Positions 8,956 to 18,343 of a stretch of DNA of 64,000 bases are shown here, piece by piece. Below the pieces are notes generated by a model that was not told the origin of the DNA, searched no databases, and worked only from the letters and a program-made list of their open reading frames with translations. The stretch is taken from positions 62,001 to 126,000 of the forward strand of contig NZ_CALGPY010000012.1 of assembly GCF_937959485.1 (NCBI RefSeq), written 5' to 3'. Each line of letters starts with the position of its first letter. The stretch's first letter is position 1. This DNA comes from an uncultured Campylobacter sp. Its GTDB lineage: Bacteria; Campylobacterota; Campylobacteria; Campylobacterales; Campylobacteraceae. The translations under genes and the position numbers were made by a program.

Positions 8956-10170
8956 ATGAAATTTTTACCACCGCTGCTACTTTGCGCCTGCTTCATCTAT
9001 GCCGGCAACGGCGTTGCAATACCTAGTGACGCTGTGGGCATAGATGCGCCTGCAAAGATCAAACACGCTAGCTTAATACTAGAGCTTGACGCAAATGTCG
9101 CGGTGCTAAAAAATCTAAACGGCGAAATTTACGCAGGGCTTGACAACGGCAAGCTCTATAAAATCACCATTAGCTCCGCAGAGAATTTCGCGCGAAATTC
9201 TGCCGCCGGACAAAATTTCGCAGATCGAAATTCCGCGGCAAACGCAAGCATAAATTCCGATGCGGCGCAGAATTTGAATGCAAAAGCGAGCGTAAATTCC
9301 ACGGGAGATTCCACCGCAAATTCCGCTGCCGTAAATTCTTTAGCAAATTCAACCGCAGCAAATTCTACGAAGCAAAATTCTGCTGAAAATTCTACGGCAT
9401 TAAATTCCGCATCGAGCGCAATCTCCAAGACGCTAATTTTCGCCCTGCCCTCGTCCAAAAATTACCTAGACGAGCCGATGGGCGCTACCATATTCGACGT
9501 CGATAAACTAGGTGAAAAGTACACATTTTTGTATAACGGCGACGCGTTTGAAAAGATGCTGGGCGTGTTTGCGGGCGGCAAGATCACGCACTACAAGCTA
9601 CCGATGACGGGGATTAAAAACGTCTATTTCTACGACGAAAATACCGTGATTTTGCTAGGTCTTGGTAGCGAAATTTTATACTTCGACCTACCTAGCGGCA
9701 AGGTAAGCTTCGAGCAAAAGCTCACCATCGCGTCTTTGGGCGGTAGCGCCTACGACCGCTCCAGCGGAACGCTGCTAATCTCGTGCGAAGGCGGCATCGT
9801 ATTTTATTTCGACGCGAAAGCGAAAAAACTTATGAGCCAAAAATCCCTGCACAAGGACGGGATCTACTCCGTGGCGCTGCTTGGCGATCGTATGATGAGC
9901 GGCTCGAACGACAAAGAAAGATCGTGCTACTACGAAAACGGCGATTTCGCTAAATTTTATAACGCCCATTTTGCAGTTTTTGCCGTGGCGTTAAGCCCAG
10001 AGCTGGGCGCTTTTACCGTTAATAACGGCGTGCGCGTAATCGATAAAGCAGGCGAGATCGTCCGCAGCATCGAGCTAGATAACGATATCATCAACTATCT
10101 GCTTTTCGCAGGAGATTATCTCGTAGGCTCGGGGTACAATAGATATATCTACTTTTGGAGGCTAAAATGA
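8956..10170 (+). CDS. napL: NapL, WD40-like accessory protein with a low-complexity insert
   Basis: 404 residues with a signal peptide. The C-terminal two thirds have beta-propeller-type repeats (for example SGSNDKERSCYYENGDFAKF). NapL accompanies epsilonproteobacterial nap operons and its biochemical role is not settled. Residues about 74-156 (bases 9175-9423) are an insert made almost only of Asn, Ser and Ala, coded by repeated AAATTCC/AATTCTGC units; the reading frame survives it. Without it the length would be near the usual 300 or so. It is 9 bases from napB and overlaps napD by 16. Confidence 0.9.
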   Translation: MKFLPPLLLCACFIYAGNGVAIPSDAVGIDAPAKIKHASLILELDANVAVLKNLNGEIYAGLDNGKLYKITISSAENFARNSAAGQNFADRNSAANASINSDAAQNLNAKASVNSTGDSTANSAAVNSLANSTAANSTKQNSAENSTALNSASSAISKTLIFALPSSKNYLDEPMGATIFDVDKLGEKYTFLYNGDAFEKMLGVFAGGKITHYKLPMTGIKNVYFYDENTVILLGLGSEILYFDLPSGKVSFEQKLTIASLGGSAYDRSSGTLLISCEGGIVFYFDAKAKKLMSQKSLHKDGIYSVALLGDRMMSGSNDKERSCYYENGDFAKFYNAHFAVFAVALSPELGAFTVNNGVRVIDKAGEIVRSIELDNDIINYLLFAGDYLVGSGYNRYIYFWRLK

Positions 10171-10502
10171 ATATTTCAAGCGTCGTGATTTATCTGGGCG
10201 CAAATACCGACGTAGCGGCGTTTCGCAAGGAGCTGCAAAGTATCGGCGGCTGCGAGTTCGTCGCGTGCGAGGACGGCAAGGCAGTAGCCACGATTAGCGC
10301 GAAGAGCTTCGAGGACGAGATCGCCGCATTTCGCGCGATAGAAGCCATAGAAGGCGTAAGCGAGGCAATGATGATCTACTCATACTCCGATCTGGACGCA
10401 GATATCGCCGCGGCAAACTCCGACAACGGCGAGCAGATAATGCGCGAGCTGGACGAAAAAGACCCGAGCCAGATCAAATACGGCGGCAAGGTGCGGGTCT
10501 AA
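10155..10502 (+). CDS. napD: NapD, chaperone for NapA export
   Basis: 115 residues. NapD is a small ferredoxin-fold protein that binds the NapA twin-arginine signal and holds the enzyme back until its cofactor is inserted. The N-terminal NISSVVIYL strand and the acidic C-terminus fit. The start ATG lies inside the end of napL. It ends the operon. Confidence 0.92.
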   Translation: MEAKMNISSVVIYLGANTDVAAFRKELQSIGGCEFVACEDGKAVATISAKSFEDEIAAFRAIEAIEGVSEAMMIYSYSDLDADIAAANSDNGEQIMRELDEKDPSQIKYGGKVRV

Positions 10503-11392
10503 ACCGCCGCCGCCATATTCGCGCTTTTTGTCTAAATTTTATATTTTCGACAATCTCTGTGTCACTCGGTAAAATTTTTTGTATAAATTTTATCCGCACC
10601 CACGGAATTTGAAATTTTTTCCAACTCATCTTTACCGCTTCTAGCCTGTTTTTTCTAGCCCGACGTCGCTTTTGCACTCCCAACTGACTTTTGCGCTTTT
10701 GATCCGCTGCCTTACGTTTAGCCGCAAAATTTAAATCTACAATTAGTCCTATGACGATACGGAATTTTAAAAACGGCGGACGGATTAAATTTATGAAATT
10801 TTTGCGCAGGACGATGCCTTACGCCGCATAAAAAACATACCGTATCAAAATCAAACGCCACATAAAAAGATGCCGCAACTGCCGTCCGACGCCGCAGCCT
10901 ATAAATAAAGCGCCCCCGCGACGGCTAGTCTGCTTGAGGTGCCGCTATAAAAATACGGCGACCGGGGCGCCAGCCGCCGGCAGAAACTACTTCCGCGCGT
11001 AGCTTAAGATGCGCCGCAGTAAAACATCGAGCGAGCTCCGCCGCCGTCAAACACGCTAAATTTAGCGCGCATTTACTCCCTAGTATTGCGGCCCTTCGTT
11101 AGGCGCACGGTCCTTGCGGCGCAGATAAGAATTTTTTAAATTTCAAAATAAGAGCATAAATTTTAAAATTCCTAGGCGTAAAAATCTTGCACCGAAACTA
11201 AATTTTAAAATTTTATAGCACAGGCGCCTAAAGAGTGCGAGCGGCAGCCGAAATTAAATTTAAAGCTTTTAAGTCCACATAAAGGCGCGAGCGGACAAAA
11301 TCGCAAGGACGAGAGAGCTGCAAGGACGTGCTGGGCATTGCGCTTTACGGGCGAAATTTTCATAAATTTAAAAGCGCCAAGCGGCGCAAGCC
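10503..11392. other. Gene-free gap of about 890 bases
   Basis: No open frame here has a plausible start, ribosome site and protein-like composition. The stretch is built of GC-rich runs broken by short AT cores (AAATTTTA, GAATTT), the same texture as the other long gaps. No clear napD terminator is seen. Confidence 0.6.
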
Positions 11393-12853
11393 CTACTCGA
11401 ATTCTATCTTTTTTAGATAATCGTATAAATTTAGCACCGCGATAAATAGCGTTAAAATCGCGGGCCCCAAGATCACGCCCCAGAACCCAAACGTGCTGAT
11501 GCCCGAAAGCATCGAGAAGAAGATCAGCATCTCGTTGATGTTTGCGGGGTTTTCGACTAGACGCGAGTTGATAAATTTTATCACGAGCGGCTTTACGAAG
11601 CTGTCCGCGAGCGTCGAGATCAGTATCACGCAATACGCCATTATCACGATCGCGCCCGAGGTGCTGCCTCCCGCTAGTACGTATAGCGCGGTGGGCACGT
11701 AGATGAGCGCGCCGCCGACTGCAGGGATGAGCGAGCAGAAGGCGAAAAGCACCCCCATCAGCAGCGCGTCAAAGCCGAAGATCCCCGCGATGATCGAAAA
11801 TAAAAAGCCCTGCAATACGGCGTTGAAGATGGTCGAGTAAAACACGACGCTCATCGTATTTGCCGTCTCGGAAAAGATATAATCGATCTGCGCGGGCTCT
11901 ACAGGTAGAATTTTTTTAAAAAAGCGCTTGAAGCTCTCACCGTAGAGGTATGCAAAAAAGCAAAACACGACGATAAGCACCATATCGACGATAAATTTTG
12001 CGCTGGATTTCCCGACGACCGAGAGGTAGGAGATGATCTGCTTCGCCACGCCCGCGACGTCTAGGTTTACCAAAAACGAGCGAAACTGCGTATCAAATTT
12101 TTCAAAAGGCCCGGGCAGCTTGATGTTTAGACTCTGAACGTAGCTAAGCGCATCGTTTAGGCGCGCCATATCGAAGTTCGCGGCGTTTTTGGCGATCTCG
12201 ATCACTGCATAGATGAAGGGTACGAAAAAAAGCGCGCAGAGCAAAAACAGGCTAAGCACCGAGGCTAGCGTGCGCCTGCCGCGGCACAGCTTCGTTACTT
12301 TAGCGTGCAGACCCGAGGTCGCCACCGCCATCAGTACGCCGATTGCGATCACCATCAAAAACGGCGAAAACAGATAGATCACGCAGCAAAACATCAGCAA
12401 GGTTGCGCCGATAAAAAATATCTTGTTCGTTTTCGCGCGCCCGCTAGCCTTGGCAAGGCCCGCCTTCATACCCGCAGCGGCTCCCGAAGCGGCGGCGGCG
12501 CCTAGCGCGGAGGTACCAGCAGATGAGACTTTGTCGGTTTCGGTCCGGTTTTTGCTTTGATTTTCAGCGCCTAACGCAGCTGCATCAGCTTCATCGGCGG
12601 CGGTATTTGCCCTGGCGGCTTTGCCCGTTTCGACTATGCTTTCACTTTGATTTTCGGCAGCGGCTTCGGCTTTGTTTTTGACGACCGCTTCGCTTTCGGC
12701 GGCAGCTTTGATTTTAATCTCGGCGTTATTTACAGTCTGATTTTCAGTGAAATTTTGAGCCTCGCCTTTAGCGTTATTCTCAGCGTTATTTTGAGCTATC
12801 TTTTCAGCCAGGTTTTCATTGCGGCTTGCGGCGTTGTCTTTTGGCATCGGCAA
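11393..12853 (-). CDS. AI-2E family (PerM/YdiK-like) membrane permease with a long low-complexity N-terminus
   Basis: 486 residues. From about residue 144 on it has the hydrophobic pattern of the AI-2E transporter superfamily: paired N-terminal membrane helices, a soluble middle part, then a membrane block with FAFCSLIPAVGGALIYVP and a final helix WGVILGPAILTLFIAV. The substrate is unknown; some members act as Na+/H+ antiporters. Residues 1-143 (bases 12425-12853) are Ala/Asn/Glu/Lys-rich repeats such as NNAENNAKGEAQNF. ATG 12853 has AAAGGAT about 12 bases upstream, so this tail may be translated; Met129 is an alternative start. Confidence 0.8.
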   Translation of the reverse strand: MPMPKDNAASRNENLAEKIAQNNAENNAKGEAQNFTENQTVNNAEIKIKAAAESEAVVKNKAEAAAENQSESIVETGKAARANTAADEADAAALGAENQSKNRTETDKVSSAGTSALGAAAASGAAAGMKAGLAKASGRAKTNKIFFIGATLLMFCCVIYLFSPFLMVIAIGVLMAVATSGLHAKVTKLCRGRRTLASVLSLFLLCALFFVPFIYAVIEIAKNAANFDMARLNDALSYVQSLNIKLPGPFEKFDTQFRSFLVNLDVAGVAKQIISYLSVVGKSSAKFIVDMVLIVVFCFFAYLYGESFKRFFKKILPVEPAQIDYIFSETANTMSVVFYSTIFNAVLQGFLFSIIAGIFGFDALLMGVLFAFCSLIPAVGGALIYVPTALYVLAGGSTSGAIVIMAYCVILISTLADSFVKPLVIKFINSRLVENPANINEMLIFFSMLSGISTFGFWGVILGPAILTLFIAVLNLYDYLKKIEFE

Positions 12854-13673
12854 ATTTTATCCTTTTGAAATTTGATGAGCTATTTTATAAATTTTTTTAT
12901 CAGATTTCGATTAAATTTTGAAATTTCATAAAATTTACGAGCGGCGTTCTCACACGTTTTCGCATACGGCGCGCTATACGACATGTACACGGATCGTGCC
13001 TAATTTATGAAAATAGCGCATAGCTCGAACATATGTCAAAACCAGATGTGTGCTCCTATGCCGCATTCGAGCCCTGCGCGCACCGCGGCAAGACGCCGTC
13101 TTGCGCCGAGCTTTTGGCGGAGCTCGGACTATCGCGCGTGATAATCGGCGCGCGCGATACGAACGCGCAGGCTGCGTGCGGCTAAATTTGATGAAATTAG
13201 CACTTTGGCAGGCAGAGCCGATATGTCGGCGCTAGACGTGCGTGCCGCGCCGCAAAACCTAAAGCCGCGCGCACCCGATGTTTGGATCCGCTCGCGCTGC
13301 AACTCTTACAATAAGCCCAATGACAACTTCACACGGAAAAGAAAAATGTATAGCGAATGCGTCTGCTAGAAGCGAAGTAAAATCGGTACGATAAACGAGA
13401 GTATAGCGAAGGTTGAACGGGCAGCAGGCTATTTTTTAGAAAATCAATGTACCTTAATAATCGCAAACAACAATCCACGTAGGATAAAAGAATACGAATT
13501 TATAAAATAATGAGCACAACGGATGCGCGAATAGACTAAATTTTAACTTTCAATGTAGAGTGAGAATAATAGCCGCCCCTATAGGCATATGAAAGCAGAA
13601 CTTCGCTCCAGCTTGCGCTGCAGCCGCATTAGCGAGACCATGCGAAAACGTATTTCTAATAATACCCAATCCG
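12854..13673. other. Gap with decayed gene fragments
   Basis: It contains the ribD fragment described separately. Between 13216 and 13510 one frame stays open except for a TAG at 13367-13369 and ends in a protein-like stretch (AKVERAAGYFLENQC, then NNNPRRIKEYEF) with no start codon; I cannot name its family. The rest shows nothing. Confidence 0.45.
13033..13185 (+). pseudogene. Fragment of the RibD deaminase domain
   Basis: A 50-codon open frame carries the zinc-binding block of riboflavin deaminase: FEPCAHRGKTPSC, followed by AELLAELGLSRVIIGARDTN, close to the family pattern LEPCSHxGKTPPC...RVVxAxxDPN. The upstream His-Ala-Glu part and the whole reductase domain are missing and the frame stops soon after. 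It is therefore a relic, unless it is a deliberately small protein. A working ribD must be elsewhere if the cell makes riboflavin. Confidence 0.7.
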
Positions 13674-14276
13674 TTACTCATCTTTTACTCCTTCTTCTGG
13701 ATTGTTTTTAATCAAATTTCTATCTGAAAAATTTATAAAAAATATCAATAAAAGTAGAAAAACTACCCCTTTTAAAAAGAATTTAAACTGTGCGGTCATC
13801 AAATATGGTCTTAACAATCTATGATCGAAATTATATGCCTTATATATTTTTCCATCTTTATCTTCAAGCTGTAAAATTTCATTATTGCCTAATATATCTG
13901 GGCTCGGCTCGCCGTAAATTTTGATTTTTTGCCCTTTTAGCTTTTCGTAAATATCGCTATCACTTTTGCTTATTTCATAAACTTTTTTCTTGCCGTTTTC
14001 TAGTTCTATATGTATTCGTCCGCCGCTTCCGCGAAAATCATAATAAACGCTTCTTAAAATTCCGGTATCTATCTCAAGCTCATTCAATCGTTTGGGCGCC
14101 GTATCCGTTCTATAAATAGTAAGAAGCATCCCGCATAGGGCAAAAAGCAAACCATAACAGCCTATGCTAGCCACCTGTGCCGGCGGATGCGAAACTCCCC
14201 TGATAAAAACACGTCTATAAAATACATCGTAAAAATAATATAAGAGCCTTTTTATATATTTTGTTATGAATTTCAT
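13674..14276 (-). CDS. Hypothetical membrane protein with two membrane regions
   Basis: 200 residues from ATG 14276. This start follows AAAGGAA by 5 bases; an ATG 15 bases further up lies in that ribosome site and is unlikely. There is a hydrophobic segment at about 35-58 and another near the C-terminus (FFLKGVVFLLLLIFFI). Between them is a soluble domain with beta-rich text (GRIHIELENGKKKVYEI, then KIKIYGEPSP) that would face the periplasm. I do not recognise a family. It is flanked by gaps and seems to be a single gene. Confidence 0.65.
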   Translation of the reverse strand: MKFITKYIKRLLYYFYDVFYRRVFIRGVSHPPAQVASIGCYGLLFALCGMLLTIYRTDTAPKRLNELEIDTGILRSVYYDFRGSGGRIHIELENGKKKVYEISKSDSDIYEKLKGQKIKIYGEPSPDILGNNEILQLEDKDGKIYKAYNFDHRLLRPYLMTAQFKFFLKGVVFLLLLIFFINFSDRNLIKNNPEEGVKDE

Positions 14277-14484
14277 AAAATTTCCTTTCATATTCTTTTG
14301 GATGTTTTATTGAGTGATAATAAATTTGCTCTAAATTTACAAAATTTCCCACTTTAAATTTTAAATCTAAAGAAACTTTAAAACCAAGCAAAATTCAAAG
14401 ACCAAACATGCAAAATCGCCACGGTAGGGTCTCCGCCTGCGTAGCTATTGGCTCAGCGCCGTGAAGTATAAATTTTTATCTGCC

Positions 14485-15501
14485 CTACCCCTCAAACAGA
14501 TTTCTCTCCGCGGTCTTTAGCACGCGACCGAACGCCTCGCGCGCCTTATCGGTTGCGATGCGGCCTTTAGCAGTCTTTTCGATGTAGCCGTTGGCGAGTA
14601 GATAGGGCTCGATGACGTCCTCGATCGTACCCTCGTCCTCGCTAAGCGCCGCCGCGATCGTGCTAAGCCCCAAGGCACGGCGCTTAGCGTCAAATAAAAT
14701 TTCCAAATATTTTATATCCATCTCGTCAAAGCCCTGCTCGTCCACGCCCAGCGCCTCGAGCCCTTCGCGTGCGCGATCGTGCGAGATAGCGCCCTCGTCG
14801 CGCACCTCGGCAAAATCGCGTATGCGGCGCAGTAGCCTCAGCGCAATACGCGGAGTACCGCGAGAGCGACGCGCGATCTCGGCGCTGGCATCTGCCGCGC
14901 TCTCTTTTCCGAGTTTAACAGAAGCGATCTGCACTATCCGCGCAAGCTCGGCGTGCGTGTAAAACTGCAAGCGAAACTGCATGCCGAAGCGATCCCGCAG
15001 CGGCGCGGAGATCATGCCCGCTCGCGTCGTGGCGCCGATGAGCGTGAAGTGCGGAATATCGATCTTGATAGTCTGCGCAGCGGGCCCGGAGCCGATAATG
15101 ATGTCGAGGCGGAAGTCCTCCATCGCCGAATACAGCACCTCCTCAATCGCCGGGCTTAGGCGGTGTATCTCGTCGATGAAAAGCACGTCGCCGCTTTGCA
15201 GGTTCGTTAAAATCGCCGCCAGATCGCCTGCCTTTTCGATCATCGGCGCGGCGGTGACCTTGATGGCGGCGCCCATTTGAGCGGCGATGATGTGCGCTAG
15301 CGTGGTTTTACCGAGCCCCGGCGGCCCGTAGAAAAGCACGTGATCGAGCACGTCGGCGCGCTTTTTCGCCGCAGCGATCGCGATGGCGAGGTTTGATTTG
15401 ATCTTCTCCTGCCCCACGTAATCCTCGAAGCTCGACGGGCGCAGCGAGCTCTCCACGCTCTCATCGAGCTGCATCTTTTCGATCTCTACAATTCTGTCCA
15501 T
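14485..15501 (-). CDS. ruvB: RuvB, Holliday junction branch-migration ATPase
   Basis: 338 residues, normal length. RuvB hexamers pump DNA through RuvA-bound Holliday junctions during recombination repair. Visible: Walker A GPPGLGKTT, Walker B DEIHR, sensor GATTRAGMIS with arginine-finger region APLRDRFG, and a C-terminal winged helix (EDVIEPYLLANGYIEKTAKGR). It stands alone here, without ruvA or ruvC. Confidence 0.98.
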   Translation of the reverse strand: MDRIVEIEKMQLDESVESSLRPSSFEDYVGQEKIKSNLAIAIAAAKKRADVLDHVLFYGPPGLGKTTLAHIIAAQMGAAIKVTAAPMIEKAGDLAAILTNLQSGDVLFIDEIHRLSPAIEEVLYSAMEDFRLDIIIGSGPAAQTIKIDIPHFTLIGATTRAGMISAPLRDRFGMQFRLQFYTHAELARIVQIASVKLGKESAADASAEIARRSRGTPRIALRLLRRIRDFAEVRDEGAISHDRAREGLEALGVDEQGFDEMDIKYLEILFDAKRRALGLSTIAAALSEDEGTIEDVIEPYLLANGYIEKTAKGRIATDKAREAFGRVLKTAERNLFEG

Positions 15502-16371
15502 AATCTCTCTTTAATCGTTTTTAAAATTTTAGCAAGTGTAGCGAAAAATGGCTAAATTTTGACAATTTTAGCAAGGCATGGTTTTTGCGAGCGAGATAAA
15601 ATTTGCAGCGCGGAATTTTACGGTACGCGCTTAGGGCTGGGGCTAAAAAGCAGAGCACCCGTCGCGAAAGACTGCGAAATTTTAGCGCGACGTTTTAAGA
15701 CTACGCTCATGCCGCTACGCCCGCTATGCCTTAAGTGCGGAATTTTATTGTGGCGGTTTTCAAACAGCGCGCCGAACGGTAACTGCGCTAAATTTTAATG
15801 CGTAGAATTTGACCGCGTAGAATTTAAGACTTTGGGCGTTCGCGAGCAGCGATTGCAGGGCGATAGCGCGAAATTTGAACGCGTAGAATTTAGTGGCGAA
15901 ATTTAGCCGCTTGAAAAATACGCGCAGAATTTTACGACGTGAAATTTGGCGCTTAGAATTTTATGATATTAAATTCGGCGCCTGGAATTTTGCAGCAAAA
16001 TTTTGCAACGTAATTTTGTCTCGTAGAGCTTTGCTGCGGATTTTGTTTTGCAGCAACGAGGCTTTAAATTCCGCGCTTCAAGCTTCGCGGCACGCAGCTA
16101 GTCAGAATTCCATCTCGCATAGTCGGTTAAAATTTTGCAAGAAATTCTGTGTAGAATTTTATGCAGAATTTTGCCTTGCGCACTTGCGCAGCTAGGTAAA
16201 ATTTCGCGCGAAATTTCGTTTTTCAAGACGACTTAGAATTTAGCGTGAATTTTAAAATTTGCGCCAAGCTCAACGCGGGCTCGGGCGATTAAATTTAGCC
16301 GTAAATCTCACGACGCCTTATCGATCGCACCCCAAATTAAGACGCTAAATTTTTCCTGCGCGAGCCTAGTT
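15502..16371. other. Gap of about 870 bases filled with dispersed GAATTT/AAATTT motifs
   Basis: Between about 15,800 and 16,270 the core GAATTT or AAATTTT recurs every 10-30 bases, each flanked by GC-rich words such as GCGTA or CGC. Two open frames on the plus strand (15559-15798 and 15893-16195) have no ribosome site and merely translate these repeats. The texture equals the coding inserts in mnmE and napL. Confidence 0.65.
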
Positions 16372-16824
16372 CTACAAATCATGCTCTTCGATCAAAACGC
16401 TCTTATTATCGTCGTTGCCATCGCAGAACGCTCTATATGAGCCGGACGTTGTGCTTTCGAATAAAAATACTACGCCGTCGCTTTCAAATTTTTTCGAGCA
16501 GCCCTTGGCGTGCAGCTTGGCGAGCTTCGGGCTATCAGGGGCATAAAACTGATAGCTATCGGTGAAGTGCTCCACGTATCGGTAGGTGATCTCCGCCCAA
16601 GGCACCCCGCTATCGCCGCTTCTATTTAGCACGATGGTTCTGGCGTTTATCGCCGCAAGCTTTGATTTTAGCTCTGCAAACGTCTTTTTGTCCCAGCCGA
16701 TGAGCTTTAGCCCATCGCCGATACTCGGCGCATTATCTCTAAAAATGAAATTTGAATAAAATTTCGTCTTATTGCCGTCCATATAGATCCAAATATACTC
16801 ATCGCCGTAGGCACTTTCGATCAT
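16372..16824 (-). CDS. Hypothetical soluble protein, possibly the second half of a frameshifted gene
   Basis: 150 residues, unknown family, with two Cys residues (HAKGCSK and YRAFCDG). Its ATG overlaps the stop of the upstream small gene by 4 bases. Reading this frame upstream of the ATG gives FCRSHPKNSRV directly before MIESAYGDEY, which would continue the upstream protein smoothly after its LDLLAF. The pair may thus be one exported or membrane-anchored protein broken by a one-base indel near 16850, or two coupled genes. Confidence 0.55.
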   Translation of the reverse strand: MIESAYGDEYIWIYMDGNKTKFYSNFIFRDNAPSIGDGLKLIGWDKKTFAELKSKLAAINARTIVLNRSGDSGVPWAEITYRYVEHFTDSYQFYAPDSPKLAKLHAKGCSKKFESDGVVFLFESTTSGSYRAFCDGNDDNKSVLIEEHDL

Positions 16825-17045
16825 AACGCGCGAATTTTTAGGGTGCGACCTGCAAAAGCTAACAGATCCAAAAATTTCTCGCGATTTTGCTCGTAGTTTT
16901 GCATCGGCGGGGCTTTATCCAGTTCCATATCATCTTTATCAAAGAAAGAATTAAACGCGAAAAATGCCGCCAAAATCGGCAGCACCTTTACGCAAAAGAG
17001 TAAGCCCAGAGCCGCGGCTATGACGATTTTTAAAGCTTTAGCCAA
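16821..17045 (-). CDS. Small membrane-anchored protein, upstream partner of the preceding frame
   Basis: 74 residues beginning at a TTG, 5 bases behind AAGGAG, which makes the start convincing. The N-terminal 30 residues form one membrane helix (IVIAAALGLLFCVKVLPILAA) followed by a short acidic stretch. Its last dozen residues (GRTLKIRAL) look out of frame compared with the next gene. No family recognised. Confidence 0.55.
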   Translation of the reverse strand: MAKALKIVIAAALGLLFCVKVLPILAAFFAFNSFFDKDDMELDKAPPMQNYEQNREKFLDLLAFAGRTLKIRAL

Positions 17046-17447
17046 ATTTTCTCCTTAAATTTTATAAGCCGTTTAGGCGTGACGGCTGGTTTATGTTCGA
17101 GTTATACGGCTGCGTGCATAAAATTTAGCGCTCGTAGCATATTTTAGAGCTGCGGCGTGGGAGTGTTCATGAAAAGCGCTCGCACATTGCGCTCAGCGAC
17201 AGAAATAGGCGCCCGCATGCAGAAGCGCGCAAACTCTCGCACGGCGCCGCCCATATAAAATACCGCGCAGAGTATCCACCCAACCCAAAGCACTTACAAG
17301 CGCCCGCGCCGAATAAATTTCAAGCTTCGCAAGCTGGCGAGTTGTTTGTATAGCCTGCGGCGCGCGAAAACGAAGCATTAATTTAAGGCAAGCGAGGCTT
17401 TATTGCCAGTTTCGGCGCGTAAATTTTAAAATTTAGCCCAAATCTCG
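17046..17447. other. Gap of about 400 bases
   Basis: No gene, RNA or convincing terminator is visible. One 61-codon minus-strand frame has no ribosome site and an Arg/Ala-rich composition typical of shadow frames. Confidence 0.55.
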
Positions 17448-18245
17448 CTACTGCTTGTATTCAAACTCCTCGCTTGGGAAGCTCTCCTCCTTGACTTCGC
17501 GCGCGTATTCGCGCACCGCGCCTTTTACCAGCGCAGCGCCGTCTAAATAGCGCTTAACGAATTTCGGCCGAAACTCCGTGAAAAACCCGCACATATCGCT
17601 CCACACGAGCACCTGTCCGTCCACGCCGGTGCCCGCGCCGATGCCGATGACGGGCACGTCGGTGCCGAGTGCTACTTGATTTGCGACTGTGGAGATCGTC
17701 CCCTCCACTAGCAGCAGCACCGCGCCCGCCTCGACAAGCGCTCTAGCGTCGCTTAAGACTTCGCGCGCGCCCTCTTCGCCGCACCCGCTTACTTTGTAAC
17801 CGCCCGTAAAGCGCGAAAACTGCGGCTTTAACCCGATGTGGCTCATCACGGCGATACCGTTTCGATTAAGCAGCGCCACGGTATCTGCCATATGCGCGCC
17901 GCCTTCGATCTTGACGGCGTCGCAGCCGGTGCTCTCATAGACTTTGGCGCAATTTTGCAGTGCGAGCTCTGGCGTCGCGCACGAGCAAAACGGCATATCT
18001 ACGACCATATACGCTCGCTTTAGTCCCCGTCTTACGGCGCACGCGTGATAGATCATCTGCTCCACGCTTGCGCCCAGGGTCTCAGAGTGCCCGCCGAAGC
18101 TCATATTTAGGCTGTCGCCTACGAGCACCATATCGACCTCGTCGTCGAAAATTTTAGCAAAAAGTGCGTCATAGGCGGTGATCATCACGATCTTTTCGCC
18201 GGATTTTTTCATCTCATATAATTTAGAAAGCGTGATTTTTGACAT
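17448..18245 (-). CDS. panB: PanB, 3-methyl-2-oxobutanoate hydroxymethyltransferase
   Basis: 265 residues, normal length. It adds a hydroxymethyl group from 5,10-methylene-tetrahydrofolate to alpha-ketoisovalerate, the first step of pantothenate synthesis. Hallmarks: MITAYDALFAKI, VLVGDSLNM, the active-site EGG (KIEGGAHM) and HIGLKPQ, then VPVIGIGAGTGVDGQVLVWSD shortened here. panC and panD are not in the window. It diverges from ssrA. Confidence 0.97.
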   Translation of the reverse strand: MSKITLSKLYEMKKSGEKIVMITAYDALFAKIFDDEVDMVLVGDSLNMSFGGHSETLGASVEQMIYHACAVRRGLKRAYMVVDMPFCSCATPELALQNCAKVYESTGCDAVKIEGGAHMADTVALLNRNGIAVMSHIGLKPQFSRFTGGYKVSGCGEEGAREVLSDARALVEAGAVLLLVEGTISTVANQVALGTDVPVIGIGAGTGVDGQVLVWSDMCGFFTEFRPKFVKRYLDGAALVKGAVREYAREVKEESFPSEEFEYKQ

Positions 18246-18298
18246 TTTGGATCCTTGATTTAGTTAAAATTTAAACGCAATTCTAGCATAAGCCGAAT

Positions 18299-18327
18299 TT
18301 GACATTTATAAAATTTTGAAGTAAAAT
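18299..18327 (+). promoter_or_regulatory. ssrA promoter
   Basis: TTGACA at 18299-18304, a 17-base spacer and TAAAAT at 18322-18327. The predicted start point lies about 8-10 bases before the mature tmRNA 5' end, leaving a short leader for RNase P. Confidence 0.75.
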
Positions 18328-18343
18328 GCGCGCGCATTCTTTC

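Noticed and set aside
9156..9458. Antisense frame of 100 codons in napL
   Set aside because: It reads the low-complexity insert backwards (AVEFAKEFTAAEFA) and has no start signal.
15559..16195. Two plus-strand open frames of 79 and 100 codons
   Set aside because: No ribosome site; the residues only translate the GAATTT-type repeats.
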